Below are positions 17,670 to 26,706 of a stretch of DNA of 64,000 nt, piece by piece. The stretch covers positions 24,779-88,778 of the forward strand of contig NZ_CADCWA010000039.1 of assembly GCF_902806285.1 (NCBI RefSeq), given 5' to 3'. The stretch's first letter is position 1. Each line of letters begins with the position of its first letter. Under the pieces are notes generated by a model that did no database searches, was not told the origin of the DNA, and saw only the letters and a program-made list of their open reading frames with translations. This DNA is from an uncultured Sphingomonas sp. (GTDB taxonomy: Bacteria > Pseudomonadota > Alphaproteobacteria > Sphingomonadales > Sphingomonadaceae). The position numbers were made by a program, and so were the translations under genes.

Positions 17670-18667
17670 AGCTGGCGAGAGGCGGCATCGGCGCTGCCGT
17701 CGACCGCCCCGACCGATCCGTGCGTTTTTACCTCTTCCATGGCGCCGATGAAGCAGGTTCGCGGGCGCTGGCCGGACGACTGCTGCGCGGGCTGGGGGCT
17801 GAGAAGCACAGGCTGTCAGGCCCGGCGCTCAAGAACGACCCGGCGCGATTGGCCGATGAAGCGGGCGCGATCGCCATGTTCGGCGGCAAGCGGCTACTGT
17901 GGATCGAGCCGGCCGGCGAGGAAGTTGCCACCGCCGTGCAGGCGCTGCTCGAGCTGCCCGTGGTCGAGCACCCGGCAGCAGCCATCGCCGGAACGCTGCG
18001 GAAAAGTTCGGCGTTGCTGAAGCTTGCGGAAACTCACTCCGCCGCCATTGCTCAGATTTCCTACTTCCCAGAAGGTCGCGACGCGGATCGGCTGGTGCAG
18101 GAGCTTGGCCGCACGGAGGGGCTGCGCGTCAGCCCGGAGCTCGCCAGCCGCATCGCGGTGGCGGCAGGCAACGATCAGGCGGTGATTGGACAGGAGCTGC
18201 GCAAATTCGCTTTGTACCTCGAGGCAAGTTCGGAACGGCCGCGTGACCTCACGGGCGAATTACTGGATCTGCTCGGCGCTGATGCGTCGGAGGGCGACGC
18301 CGGCCGTCCTGGCGACCTCGCGCTCAGCGGCGACATGGCCGGTTTGAACGTCGAGCTGGAACGGCTCGAAAGCAGCGGCATCGACCCCGTCCCGGCGCTT
18401 CGCGCAGTGCAGCGAAGGCTGTTGATGCTGGTTCCGCTGCGCGCCCGGATCGAAGCGGGACACGCCCCGGAAGCCGTGGCCGCGTCATTGTTCTGGAAGG
18501 ACAAGCCGCTGATCTCGCGCGTACTTTCCCGCTGGTCCAGCGAGCGGTTGGCGCAGGCCGTCGATCGCGTCGCCCGGCTGGAGCGGCGGCTGCTGCTCAG
18601 CCCGGTGCCGGACCACGCGGCGCTCAGCCAAGAACTGCTGCAGATCGCCCGAGCCGCGGGACGGTAG
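17666..18667 (+). CDS. holA: DNA polymerase III subunit delta
   Basis: 333 aa from GTG overlapping lptE. HolA is the clamp-loader wrench that opens the beta ring. The N-terminal AAA+-like domain shows VRFYLFHGADEAGSRALAGRLL and AMFGGKRLLWIEPA; the C-terminal collar has LERLESSGIDPVPALRAVQRRL and the LERRLLLSPVPDHAALSQELL end. It converges with parB with one base between the stops. Confidence 0.93.
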   Translation: MKLARGGIGAAVDRPDRSVRFYLFHGADEAGSRALAGRLLRGLGAEKHRLSGPALKNDPARLADEAGAIAMFGGKRLLWIEPAGEEVATAVQALLELPVVEHPAAAIAGTLRKSSALLKLAETHSAAIAQISYFPEGRDADRLVQELGRTEGLRVSPELASRIAVAAGNDQAVIGQELRKFALYLEASSERPRDLTGELLDLLGADASEGDAGRPGDLALSGDMAGLNVELERLESSGIDPVPALRAVQRRLLMLVPLRARIEAGHAPEAVAASLFWKDKPLISRVLSRWSSERLAQAVDRVARLERRLLLSPVPDHAALSQELLQIARAAGR

Positions 18668-18668
18668 C

Positions 18669-19553
18669 TTAGATCGGCTCGCCCGAAAGCCGCTGGCAGA
18701 TGAGGTCGAGCTGGTCGAGGGCGGTGAAGTGGAGCGTTACCGTACCGGCCGAACCGCTGGTCGCGACCCTCACCTTGAGGCCAAGGAGATCGCCCAGCTG
18801 CCGCTCCAATGCGGCGATGTCGGCGTTCCCGGTGCTGTCAGGGCTCGCTCGACCCGAACGTCGTTCGGAAATCCCCGCCGCGCCAGGCCTCTCCCGTCGC
18901 GCCAAAGCTTCCGCCTGGCGGACCGACAGTCCCTGATTGACGATCTCGCGGGCCAGCGCTTCAGGGTCGGGAGCGGCAGCGATCGCGCGCGCATGCCCCA
19001 TGTTGATGTCTCCGCGCAGCAGGGCTTGCCGCACGGGCTCGGGAAGGTCGCGCAAGCGCAAGAGGTTGGCGACGTGGCTGCGCGACTTGCCGATCAGGCG
19101 GGCCAGGTCGTCCTGGCTGTGCCCGTAGGTCGAGATCAGCTGCGCATAGGCGTCCGCCTCTTCCAGCGCGTTGAGGTCCTCGCGCTGGATGTTCTCGATC
19201 AGTGCGATCTCGGCAACCGCGGCGTTGTCGAAGGAGCGGATGATCGCCGGAATGCGATTGAGCTGCGCCCGCTGCGCCGCCCGCCAGCGCCGCTCGCCCG
19301 CGACAAGCTCATAAGCGCCTGCACCGGTTTCCCGAACCAGGATGGGCTGCAGCACGCCGCGCGCGCGGATCGAGTCCGCCAATTCGGCGATCGCCTCCTC
19401 CACGAAGATGCGGCGCGGCTGATGGGGATTGGGCCGGATCGCCGCGACGTCGATCTCCCGCACGCCGCCCGACGGCGTCTCCGCTTCCACCGGAGCATCG
19501 CCCAACAACGCCGACAAGCCGCGGCCCAGTCCTCGTGTTCGAAGCTCGCTCAT
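18669..19553 (-). CDS. parB: chromosome-partitioning protein ParB
   Basis: 294 aa from the ATG at 19553, which overlaps the parA stop; the longer ORF (19958) is parA in another frame. The N-terminus RGLGRGLSALLGD is the ParA-interacting peptide. The CTP-binding ParB/Srx fold follows with IRPNPHQPRRIF and GERRWRAAQRA, then the HTH (DDLARLIGKSRSHVANLLRL) that reads parS. The C-terminal dimerisation segment ends TLHFTALDQLDLICQRL. It loads as a CTP clamp at parS; three parS-like sites lie in this window. Confidence 0.97.
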   Translation of the reverse strand: MSELRTRGLGRGLSALLGDAPVEAETPSGGVREIDVAAIRPNPHQPRRIFVEEAIAELADSIRARGVLQPILVRETGAGAYELVAGERRWRAAQRAQLNRIPAIIRSFDNAAVAEIALIENIQREDLNALEEADAYAQLISTYGHSQDDLARLIGKSRSHVANLLRLRDLPEPVRQALLRGDINMGHARAIAAAPDPEALAREIVNQGLSVRQAEALARRERPGAAGISERRSGRASPDSTGNADIAALERQLGDLLGLKVRVATSGSAGTVTLHFTALDQLDLICQRLSGEPI

Positions 19554-20332
19554 GCGGCTTGCGCCGGCCGGGGCAGGCGGCCCATCAGTTCCTTGGCGAG
19601 CCGGACATAGGCTTCGCTCCCGGAACAGCGCAGGTCGTAGATCAAGGCCGGCAAGCCGTGGCTCGGTGCTTCGGACAGCCGGACGTTGCGGGGCACCACC
19701 GTTTCGAACACCGCCGAGCCGAGGCAGGCACGGACATCCTCGCTGACCTGCCGCGACAGGCTGTTGCGGCGATCGAACATCGTCAACGCAACGCCGAGGA
19801 TCGCGAGCTCGGGATTGAAGCGGGTGCGGATGCGCTCCACCGTCTGCAACAATTGGCTGAGCCCCTCCAGCGCGAAGAACTCGCATTGCAGCGGGACCAG
19901 CAACTGCTTCGCGGCGATCAGGGCGTTGACGGTCAGGAGGCCGAGCGAAGGCGGACAATCGATCAGGCAGATGTCCCAGCGCCCCGGCGTCGCGCGATCG
20001 AAGCTGTCGGCCAGCCGGTGGGTTCGCCGCTCGAAATCGACCAGCTCGACTTCAGCGCCCGAAAGGTCCTGGGTTGCCGGGACGACCTCCAGCCGCGGGA
20101 CGCGCGTGAAGACGGCCGCTTCCTCGAGGCTCGCTTCGCCGAGCAGCAGGTCGTAGCTCGAGCGCTCCCGGACGGCATGGGCTACGCCGAGCCCGGTGGA
20201 CGCGTTACCCTGCGGGTCGAGATCGACCAGCAGCACGCGCCAGCCGGTGGCGGCGAGCGCCGTCGCAAGGTTGATGGCGGTGGTGGTCTTGCCGACGCCG
20301 CCCTTCTGGTTCGCGACTGCAATGCGGATCAT
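19550..20332 (-). CDS. parA: chromosome-partitioning ATPase ParA
   Basis: 260 aa. The deviant Walker A KGGVGKTTTAINLATAL is at residues 10-26, Walker A' LLVDLDPQGNAST follows, and Walker B is WDICLIDCPPSLG. ParA forms a nucleoid-bound gradient that pulls ParB-parS complexes, segregating the origin region. Its start overlaps the rsmG stop and its stop overlaps the parB start, so mnmG-rsmG-parA-parB form one tightly coupled minus-strand operon. Confidence 0.97.
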   Translation of the reverse strand: MIRIAVANQKGGVGKTTTAINLATALAATGWRVLLVDLDPQGNASTGLGVAHAVRERSSYDLLLGEASLEEAAVFTRVPRLEVVPATQDLSGAEVELVDFERRTHRLADSFDRATPGRWDICLIDCPPSLGLLTVNALIAAKQLLVPLQCEFFALEGLSQLLQTVERIRTRFNPELAILGVALTMFDRRNSLSRQVSEDVRACLGSAVFETVVPRNVRLSEAPSHGLPALIYDLRCSGSEAYVRLAKELMGRLPRPAQAA

Positions 20333-20952
20333 CTGCCGGTCCCACCCTTTGGCTTCACGCCGTCCGCGACCAGCACCACCGCCTCGGGGTCGGTGATGCT
20401 GGCCTCAGTCCGGAAGCGACCTTGCCACGCGCGGCGCGCGTCCGCCAGTTCCTTTGCGCCATTCCGGCCTTTGGGCAGGATCCAGCGTGTGCCGCCGTGC
20501 GCCAGGTGGAGGGTCATGGCGAACAGCCGGTCGACAGGGGCTACGGCGCGGGCGGTGACCACATCGAAGCTGCCTTGCAGTCGCTCGACCTTGTGGGGGA
20601 AAACTTCGCTATTCGGAAGGTCGAGCTGTTCGATGCAGCGTTGCAGGAAATCGGCTCGGAGCTTACGTGGCTCGACCAGCATCATCGATTTGCCCGCGAG
20701 AATCGACAGAACGATACCGGGGAAGCCGGCTCCAGAGCCTACATCGACCCAGCGGCCACCTTCCGCGGCACCGAAGCGCATCAACTGAGCGCTGTCGATC
20801 AGGTGCCTATCCCACAGCGTCTCCAGGGTCGAGCGAGCGATGAGGTTCTGCCGCTCGTTCTCCTCCCGGAGCATGGTAACGAAAGCTTCTACTTTCTCGA
20901 GTGTTTCACGTGGAACATCTTGGCCGGCAGCTTCCGCGAGCGCGTTAATCAT
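20329..20952 (-). CDS. rsmG: 16S rRNA (guanine-527-N7)-methyltransferase RsmG
   Basis: 207 aa. RsmG (GidB) methylates G527 of 16S rRNA using SAM. The SAM-binding loop is [18 protein letters not shown], with [15 protein letters not shown] after it and [15 protein letters not shown] downstream. The N-terminus VETFVTM-like helix and [10 protein letters not shown] match the family. Codons near the 5' end contain a full parS palindrome (20902-20917). Overlaps: its ATG with the mnmG stop and its stop with parA. Confidence 0.96.
   Translation of the reverse strand: MINALAEAAGQDVPRETLEKVEAFVTMLREENERQNLIARSTLETLWDRHLIDSAQLMRFGAAEGGRWVDVGSGAGFPGIVLSILAGKSMMLVEPRKLRADFLQRCIEQLDLPNSEVFPHKVERLQGSFDVVTARAVAPVDRLFAMTLHLAHGGTRWILPKGRNGAKELADARRAWQGRFRTEASITDPEAVVLVADGVKPKGGTGR
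20902..20917. other. parS centromere-like site (inside rsmG)
   Basis: TGTTTCACGTGGAACA matches the alphaproteobacterial parS form at all 16 positions as I know it (TGTTTCACGTGGAACA, near the bacterial consensus TGTTNCACGTGAAACA). It is located in the first 20 codons of rsmG, about 570 bases upstream of the parA start. ParB should nucleate here. Confidence 0.88.
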
Positions 20953-22628
20953 GCCGCTTTGCGCACCGCCGCGAGGTACAAGGCCGACAGTGCGGCCGGC
21001 GTGATGCCGGCGATCCGCGCTGCCTGGTCGAGAGTTTCCGGGCGCACGGCCCCGAGCCGCTCCTGCATCTCGGTACTCAGGCCCGGTACAGCGGAAAAGT
21101 CGAGGTCAGCCCGGAGACCAACCTCCCGGTCCTGTGCGATGACGCTCCACTCACGCTGCTGACGTTCGATGTAGGGAGCATACAATCGGTCCGCGCGAGC
21201 CTCCTCCGTGTCGGCAAAGCCAGGATTGCTGCGGAAGACGAGGTGCTGTTCGATATGGCGGCGACGCTTCAAGGAGATGCAGTTGGCGGTAAGCGCCGCT
21301 TCGCCAAGCCGCGAAGTCGCATTGTCGGCCCGCAGCGACAAACGGTACTCGGCCCGGGCTGTCATCATGCGATAAGGCTCGGTGACGCCCTGCAGAACCA
21401 GGTCGTCAATCATGACGCCGACATAGCTGCTGCGCCGATCAAAGAGCACCGGCGGGAGGGCCAGGGCGCTGGCTGCAGCGTTCAGCCCGGCAACGAGCCC
21501 CTGCGCCGCGGCTTCTTCATAGCCGGTCGTGCCATTGATCTGCCCGGCCAGGAACAGGTTCGGGATATCGATCACTTCCAGGGTTTGGCGAAGCTTGCGC
21601 GGGTCGACGAACTCATATTCGACCGCGTAGCCGGGGCGGGCAATAACCGCGCGTTCCAGCCCGGGGATGCTCTGGACGAAGGCGAGTTGCACATCTTCCG
21701 GCAGCGAAGTGGAGATGCCCGCCGGGTAGATCAGCGCGTCGCGCAATCCTTCGGGCTCGAGGAAGATTTGATGCCCGTCGCGATCACCGAACCGCCTCAC
21801 CTTATCTTCGATCGACGGGCAATAACGTGGTCCGCGTCCCTCGATCGCGCCAGCGAACAGCGGGGATCGATCGAAGGCGCCGCGGATGAGGTTGTGCGTC
21901 CTCGCCGTGGTGCGGGTGATGCCGCAACGCAGCTGTGGGTTGCGGGCCGAGGGCGGCAGGGCAGACATTGCCCAGGCGTCGGGGTCGCTCGGCTGCTCTT
22001 CCACGCGTGACCAGTCGATGGTCCGGCCATCCAGACGCGGAGGCGTGCCTGTCTTGAGCCGACCTTGCCCAAGACCGATCTCCCGAACCTGGGCGCCGAG
22101 GGCAATTGCTGCGGCCTCGCCTCGTCGACCCGCCGGCATGCTGGTGTCGCCGATGAAGATGCTCGCGTTGAGGAAGGTACCGGTCGCGATGACCAGCGCG
22201 CGACAGCGAAGCAGGCGGCCATCGGCCAGGTGCACGCCCCGGACCTCGCCACCCGTGAGGGCAAGACGGACGGCCTCTCCAACGACGACCGAGACCTGGT
22301 CATACGCGATCAGCTGCCGGATCGCCCTGCAATACACCCGGCGATCGGCTTGGACCCGGGGACCATGGACGGCGGGCCCCTTGCTGCGGTTGAGCATGCG
22401 GCGGTGGATCGCGGCATGGTCGGCGGCGCGCGCCATCAGCCCGTCGAAGACATCCAGCTCGCGCACCAGATGGCCCTTGCCGACACCGCCAATCGACGGA
22501 TTACAGCTCATCTGGCCGAGATCGTCTTCGCGGAAGGTCAGCAAGCCAACTCGCGCGTTACGCCGCGCCGCGGCGGCAGCCGCCTCGCAGCCGGCGTGCC
22601 CTCCACCAATCACCAGAACGTCGAACAT
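20949..22628 (-). CDS. mnmG: tRNA uridine-5-carboxymethylaminomethyl modification enzyme MnmG
   Basis: 559 aa from ATG. MnmG (GidA) with MnmE builds cmnm5U34 on tRNAs using FAD. Motifs: [18 protein letters not shown] (FAD), [34 protein letters not shown] and [22 protein letters not shown]. It is 50-70 residues shorter than typical MnmG (610-630); the loss is in the C-terminal helical region after [14 protein letters not shown]. The end [13 protein letters not shown] is intact. A parS-like site lies 42 bases upstream, between mnmE and this gene. Confidence 0.96.
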   Translation of the reverse strand: MFDVLVIGGGHAGCEAAAAAARRNARVGLLTFREDDLGQMSCNPSIGGVGKGHLVRELDVFDGLMARAADHAAIHRRMLNRSKGPAVHGPRVQADRRVYCRAIRQLIAYDQVSVVVGEAVRLALTGGEVRGVHLADGRLLRCRALVIATGTFLNASIFIGDTSMPAGRRGEAAAIALGAQVREIGLGQGRLKTGTPPRLDGRTIDWSRVEEQPSDPDAWAMSALPPSARNPQLRCGITRTTARTHNLIRGAFDRSPLFAGAIEGRGPRYCPSIEDKVRRFGDRDGHQIFLEPEGLRDALIYPAGISTSLPEDVQLAFVQSIPGLERAVIARPGYAVEYEFVDPRKLRQTLEVIDIPNLFLAGQINGTTGYEEAAAQGLVAGLNAAASALALPPVLFDRRSSYVGVMIDDLVLQGVTEPYRMMTARAEYRLSLRADNATSRLGEAALTANCISLKRRRHIEQHLVFRSNPGFADTEEARADRLYAPYIERQQREWSVIAQDREVGLRADLDFSAVPGLSTEMQERLGAVRPETLDQAARIAGITPAALSALYLAAVRKAA

Positions 22629-22669
22629 GCTGTCGCCTTACCGATCGCCGCGCGGCCTGGTCAAATGCA

Positions 22670-22685
22670 TGTTCCACGTGGAACC
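22670..22685. other. parS centromere-like site (mnmE-mnmG gap)
   Basis: TGTTCCACGTGGAACC contains a perfect 14-bp palindrome GTTCCACGTGGAAC and differs from TGTTCCACGTGGAACA only at the last base. It lies in the 58-base gap between the mnmE stop and the mnmG start, 1.75 kb from the site in rsmG. Confidence 0.82.
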
Positions 22686-22686
22686 T

Positions 22687-23973
22687 CTACTTGCCGAGGC
22701 AGAAGCGGCCGAACAAAGCATCGAGCACCTCCTCGATCCCCGCGCTTCCACTCAGCCGTTCGAGCGCCTGGCGTGCAACCCTTAGCGCGTCAGCCGTGAG
22801 CACGACATCTCCCGGGGATGCCGTGTTCAACGCTTGCACGACCTGTTCAAGTGCCGCAGCCTGCCTCTGGTTAAGCGCGACTTGCCCTTCTTGGGGAAGC
22901 AGGGCCGCTGCGCGCACCAGCAATTGGCTGCGGAGCTCTTCCAGGCCCGCCCCGGTCACGGCAGACACGGCCAGGCTGCCGAGCGGCGCGACTCGTCGTT
23001 CGGGCCGGTCCGCCTGAGCGTGGACGATCAGCGGGCTGGGGTGAGCAGGTACATCGGCCGGTTCGCCCAACCACAGGAGAAGGTCGGCCATGCTGATCTG
23101 CTGCTCAGCGAGGCGGATTCCGATCTGCTCGACCCCATCGCCGGCTTCGCGCAATCCGGCCGTGTCGACCAGCAATAGCGGCATCCCATTGAGCGCCAGC
23201 GGCACCTCGATCACGTCGCGGGTGGTTCCGGCGAGTTCGGTGACGATCGCCCGCTCGTCCCCGGCCAACGCGTTGAGGAGGCTGGACTTGCCCGCATTGG
23301 GGGGGCCGGCCAGGACGACCCGCACCCCCTCCTTGAGCCGCTCAGCGCGGGGTTGATCCAGCCAGGCCCGGAGCTCTCTTGCAAGTCGCTGGGCGCAGTT
23401 GAACAGGCAGCGCTCGTCCGTGGCGGTTTCTTCCTCGTCGCCGACATAGTCGATCGCAGCTTCCGCCATGGCCGACAGCTCGACCAGCTCGCCCTGCCAG
23501 CGGTCGACCTGCTCCTTGAGTCCGCCGGCGGCCGTTGCCAGCGCCGCCCTTCGCTGGCTTTCGGTTTCCGCCTCGAGCAGGTCGGCCAGTCCTTCCGCCT
23601 CCGTGAGGTCGATCCGGCCATTCTCCAATGCCTGGCGGGTGAACTCCCCCGGCCGTGCTTCCCGCAGTCCGTCCGTCTCACCCAAGGCGCGAAGCACGGC
23701 TGCCACGACCGCGCGTCCGCCATGGCAATGGAACTCGATCAGGTCCTCGCCGGTCGCGCTTGCCGGACCATCGAAGCGCAGCAGTAAAGCCCGGTCGAGC
23801 TCGACGCCTCCTCGGTCGCGAAGGGTCCGCAGAGCGGCCGCCCGCGGCTCGGGCAAGCTCCCGGCGACCAGGGTTGCAGCCCGATGCGCAAGAGGCCCGC
23901 TGACGCGGATAACCGCGATTGCAGCCGGCGGCCGCCCACTCGAATGGGCGTAGATCGTATCATGTTCGATCAC
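22687..23973 (-). CDS. mnmE: tRNA modification GTPase MnmE
   Basis: 428 aa from a GTG at 23973 (VIEHDTIYAHSSG); the track's ATG at 24042 would overlap terC. MnmE (TrmE) partners MnmG. The N-terminal tetrahydrofolate-binding domain shows RPGEFTRQALENGRIDLTEAEGLADLLEA; the inserted G domain has GPPNAGKSSLLNAL, GTTRD and DTAGLRE. The protein ends FCLGK, the family's FCxGK motif with the catalytic cysteine. No strong SD precedes the GTG, so the exact start is less sure than the identity. Confidence 0.95.
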   Translation of the reverse strand: MIEHDTIYAHSSGRPPAAIAVIRVSGPLAHRAATLVAGSLPEPRAAALRTLRDRGGVELDRALLLRFDGPASATGEDLIEFHCHGGRAVVAAVLRALGETDGLREARPGEFTRQALENGRIDLTEAEGLADLLEAETESQRRAALATAAGGLKEQVDRWQGELVELSAMAEAAIDYVGDEEETATDERCLFNCAQRLARELRAWLDQPRAERLKEGVRVVLAGPPNAGKSSLLNALAGDERAIVTELAGTTRDVIEVPLALNGMPLLLVDTAGLREAGDGVEQIGIRLAEQQISMADLLLWLGEPADVPAHPSPLIVHAQADRPERRVAPLGSLAVSAVTGAGLEELRSQLLVRAAALLPQEGQVALNQRQAAALEQVVQALNTASPGDVVLTADALRVARQALERLSGSAGIEEVLDALFGRFCLGK

Positions 23974-23995
23974 CAGCGGCGCTCTGGCGGTTACC

Positions 23996-24730
23996 TCAGG
24001 CGAGCAGGTTCCCGACCCCGACCCGCGGATCGACCCAGCCATCGTAGATCATCTTCACCGCGACCCACAGGATAACGACCAGACCGATGTAGGCGATCCA
24101 GCGGTACCGTTCGATGTAGCGCGCGATGATGTTGGCGGCGAGGCCCATCAACGCCACCGCGAAAACCAAGCCGACGATGAGAATGCCGGGATGATCGCGA
24201 GCCGCGCCGGCCACCGCCAGCACATTGTCCAGACTCATGCTGACGTCGGCGATCGCGACCGCCCAGGCGGCGCCGGCGAAGCTCTTGGCCGGGCGCAGGC
24301 CGGAATGCTCGTCACCCGCGACCTCCGGCGAGCCATGGCTCTCCCCACCGTGGCGGAGCTCGCGCCACATCCGCCAGGCTACCCATAGCAGCAGCAGGCC
24401 GCCAACCAGGATCAAGCCGATGATCTGCAACAATTGAGTGACGATCAACGCGAAGCCGATCCGCAGCACCAGCGCGGCGAGCACGCCGATCAGGATGACC
24501 TTGCGGCGCTGCTCGGCCGGAAGTCCGGCCGCCAGAGCGCCGACCACGATCGCATTGTCGCCGGCCAGCACCAGGTCGATCATCAACACTTGGAGGAAGG
24601 CAGCGAAGGCCGCCGGTTCCGTGATGTTGGAGAAATCCTTGACGATCGACGCCCAGATGTCGGCCGGCCCACCCAGGTCCATCGGCGCGGCGTGGACGGA
24701 GGCGGCAGCGGCTAGCAGCAGATCGAGCAA
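23996..24730 (-). CDS. TerC/YjbE-family integral membrane protein
   Basis: 244 aa from a TTG at 24730 (ATG 24682 is an alternative). Seven or so hydrophobic helices are present, with the TerC signature acidic residues: LVLAGDNAIVVGALAAGLP in the N-terminal half and DVSMSLDNVLAVAGAARDHP in the second. TerC/YjbE proteins are implicated in metal (Mn, Ca or Te) handling and metalation of exported proteins. I looked for a yybP-ykoY riboswitch in the short leader and saw none. It is followed 22 bases later by mnmE on the same strand. Confidence 0.9.
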   Translation of the reverse strand: MLDLLLAAAASVHAAPMDLGGPADIWASIVKDFSNITEPAAFAAFLQVLMIDLVLAGDNAIVVGALAAGLPAEQRRKVILIGVLAALVLRIGFALIVTQLLQIIGLILVGGLLLLWVAWRMWRELRHGGESHGSPEVAGDEHSGLRPAKSFAGAAWAVAIADVSMSLDNVLAVAGAARDHPGILIVGLVFAVALMGLAANIIARYIERYRWIAYIGLVVILWVAVKMIYDGWVDPRVGVGNLLA

Positions 24731-24823
24731 AGGAACTTACCCCGTGTACGATAAAGGTTGAGAACAGTCGAAGTGGCGGAGACGGACTCGGGATATCCCC
24801 AGGGTTGAGCTCCGCTCCCCGGC

Positions 24824-26080
24824 TTACTGGTTCATCGACGCGAAGAAGTCTTCATTGGACTTGGCGTCCTTCATCTTGTCGAGCAGGAACTGCATGGCGT
24901 CGACCGTACCCATCTGCATCAGGATCCGGCGCAGCACCCACATCTTGGACAGGGTGCCCTGTTCGACCAGCAGCTCCTCCTTGCGGGTGCCGCTCTTGCC
25001 GACGTCCAACGCCGGGAAGATGCGCTTGTCCGAAACCTTGCGGTCGAGCACGATCTCCGAGTTGCCGGTGCCCTTGAACTCCTCGAAGATGACCTCGTCC
25101 ATCTTGGAGCCGGTGTCGATCAGCGCGGTGGCGATGATGGACAGCGAGCCGCCTTCCTCGATGTTGCGGGCCGCGCCGAAAAAACGCTTGGGCCGCTGCA
25201 GCGCGTTGGCGTCGACGCCGCCGGTCAGCACCTTGCCCGAGCTCGGCACCACCGTGTTGTAGGCGCGGCCGAGCCGCGTGATCGAGTCGAGCAGGATCAC
25301 GACATCCTTCTTGTGCTCGACCAGCCGCTTGGCCTTCTCGATCACCATTTCGGCGACTTGAACGTGCCTCGAGGCGGGCTCGTCGAACGTCGAGCTGATG
25401 ACCTCGCCGTTCACTGAGCGCTGCATGTCGGTGACTTCCTCCGGCCGCTCGTCAATCAGCAGCACGATCAGGAACACTTCGGGGTGGTTGTCGGTGATCG
25501 CCTTGGCGATGTTCTGCAGCAGCACGGTCTTGCCGGTCCGCGGCGGAGCGACGATCAGCGCGCGCTGGCCCTTGCCTTGGGGCGAGACGATGTCGATCAC
25601 CCGCGCCGACTTATCCTTGACGGTGGGGTCGAGCGTGTCGAGCCGCAGCTTGGAGTCGGGGTACAGCGGCGTGAGATTGTCGAAGTTCACGCGGTGGCGG
25701 ACCACGTCGGGATTGTCGAAGTTGATGGCGGTGACCCGGGTCAACGCGAAGTAGCGTTCCCCGTCCTTGGGCCCGCGGATTTCGCCTTCCACCGTGTCGC
25801 CGGTGCGCAGGCCGAAGCGGCGGACCAATTGCGGCGCGACGTAGATGTCGTCGGGGCCGGCGAGATAGTTGGCTTCGGGAGAGCGGAGAAAGCCGAAGCC
25901 GTCGTTCAGCACCTCGATGGTGCCGGTGCCCATGATCTCCGCGCCGCTTTCCGCCCGGACCTTGAGGATCGAGAACATAAGATCCTGCTTGCGCAGGGTG
26001 GACGCGCCCTCGACGCCCATCTCCTCGGCCTGTGCGACGAGTTCGGCGGGGGTTTTCTGCTTGAGGTCTTTGAGGTGCAT
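24824..26080 (-). CDS. rho: transcription termination factor Rho
   Basis: 418 aa from ATG. The N-terminal helical domain [22 protein letters not shown] is followed by the RNA-binding cold-shock-like fold [26 protein letters not shown]. The hexameric ATPase has Walker [29 protein letters not shown], and the Q/R loop region [22 protein letters not shown]. Rho terminates transcription at rut sites. A 164-base leader separates it from hemJ; rho leaders are often autoregulated, but no element is identifiable by eye. Confidence 0.98.
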   Translation of the reverse strand: MHLKDLKQKTPAELVAQAEEMGVEGASTLRKQDLMFSILKVRAESGAEIMGTGTIEVLNDGFGFLRSPEANYLAGPDDIYVAPQLVRRFGLRTGDTVEGEIRGPKDGERYFALTRVTAINFDNPDVVRHRVNFDNLTPLYPDSKLRLDTLDPTVKDKSARVIDIVSPQGKGQRALIVAPPRTGKTVLLQNIAKAITDNHPEVFLIVLLIDERPEEVTDMQRSVNGEVISSTFDEPASRHVQVAEMVIEKAKRLVEHKKDVVILLDSITRLGRAYNTVVPSSGKVLTGGVDANALQRPKRFFGAARNIEEGGSLSIIATALIDTGSKMDEVIFEEFKGTGNSEIVLDRKVSDKRIFPALDVGKSGTRKEELLVEQGTLSKMWVLRRILMQMGTVDAMQFLLDKMKDAKSNEDFFASMNQ

Positions 26081-26244
26081 GGAAAAGCTCAGTTTGGCGA
26101 GGGAGGGCCAGCGAACACGACCGCGACAGGACGACGGTCAGACCGGCAAGGGAACAAGGTGCAGCCGAGGGCGGCTGCCTAAGCACGGGTTATGACCCGG
26201 CGCGAAGGCTGTCAACATGGGCAACGCGGCGCCGGGCCGCAAGG

Positions 26245-26706
26245 TCAGAACGGCTTAACGATCACCAACACGACGATCACTGCCGTAGCGATCCCTGGAA
26301 TCTCGTTCATGATCCGCAGGGTGCGGTTCTCCAGCGGTCGCGCGCCCTTGGCGAGCTTGCGGCCGTAGGCGGACAGCCAGCCCTGGTAACCCGTAAGCAG
26401 GACCACCAACGCCAGCTTGGCGTGGAACCAGCCCTGGGCGAAGGCGCCGATATTGAGCGCCAGGGCAAGGCCCAGCACCCACACGATCAGCATCGCAGGC
26501 CCCAGAATGATCGACCGCGCACGGCCTTCCCGTTCGATCCAGGCGCGGTCCTCGGCGGAGCCCGGCGCGGTGGCATGGTGGTAGACGAAAAAGCGCGGCA
26601 ACAGGAACAAGCCGGCGATCCAGAAAATGACAAAGGTCAGGTGCGCGGCTTTCACCCACAGGTAGGCGCCGCCCAAAAAGCCGACATATTGGTCCAAGCC
26701 GGTCAC
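26245..26706 (-). CDS. hemJ: protoporphyrinogen IX oxidase HemJ
   Basis: 153 aa from a GTG at 26706 overlapping the hemE stop; the track ORF from 27669 is hemE in another frame. Four predicted membrane helices (WVKAAHLTFVIFWIAGLFLLPRFF; ILGPAMLIVWVLGLALAL; KLALVVLLTGYQGWL; AVIVVLVIVKPF) and the conserved histidine in KAAHL plus YHHA fit HemJ (UPF0093). HemJ oxidises protoporphyrinogen IX in bacteria lacking HemG/HemY. The hemE-hemJ-rho order is the standard alphaproteobacterial one next to oriC. Confidence 0.92.
   Translation of the reverse strand: MTGLDQYVGFLGGAYLWVKAAHLTFVIFWIAGLFLLPRFFVYHHATAPGSAEDRAWIEREGRARSIILGPAMLIVWVLGLALALNIGAFAQGWFHAKLALVVLLTGYQGWLSAYGRKLAKGARPLENRTLRIMNEIPGIATAVIVVLVIVKPF

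Noticed and set aside
24731-24823. yybP-ykoY manganese riboswitch before the TerC-family gene
   Set aside because: The 93-base leader does not show the conserved paired loops of that class.
26081-26244. Gene in the rho-hemJ gap
   Set aside because: ORFs here are extensions or shadows of rho; the stretch is best read as the rho leader.
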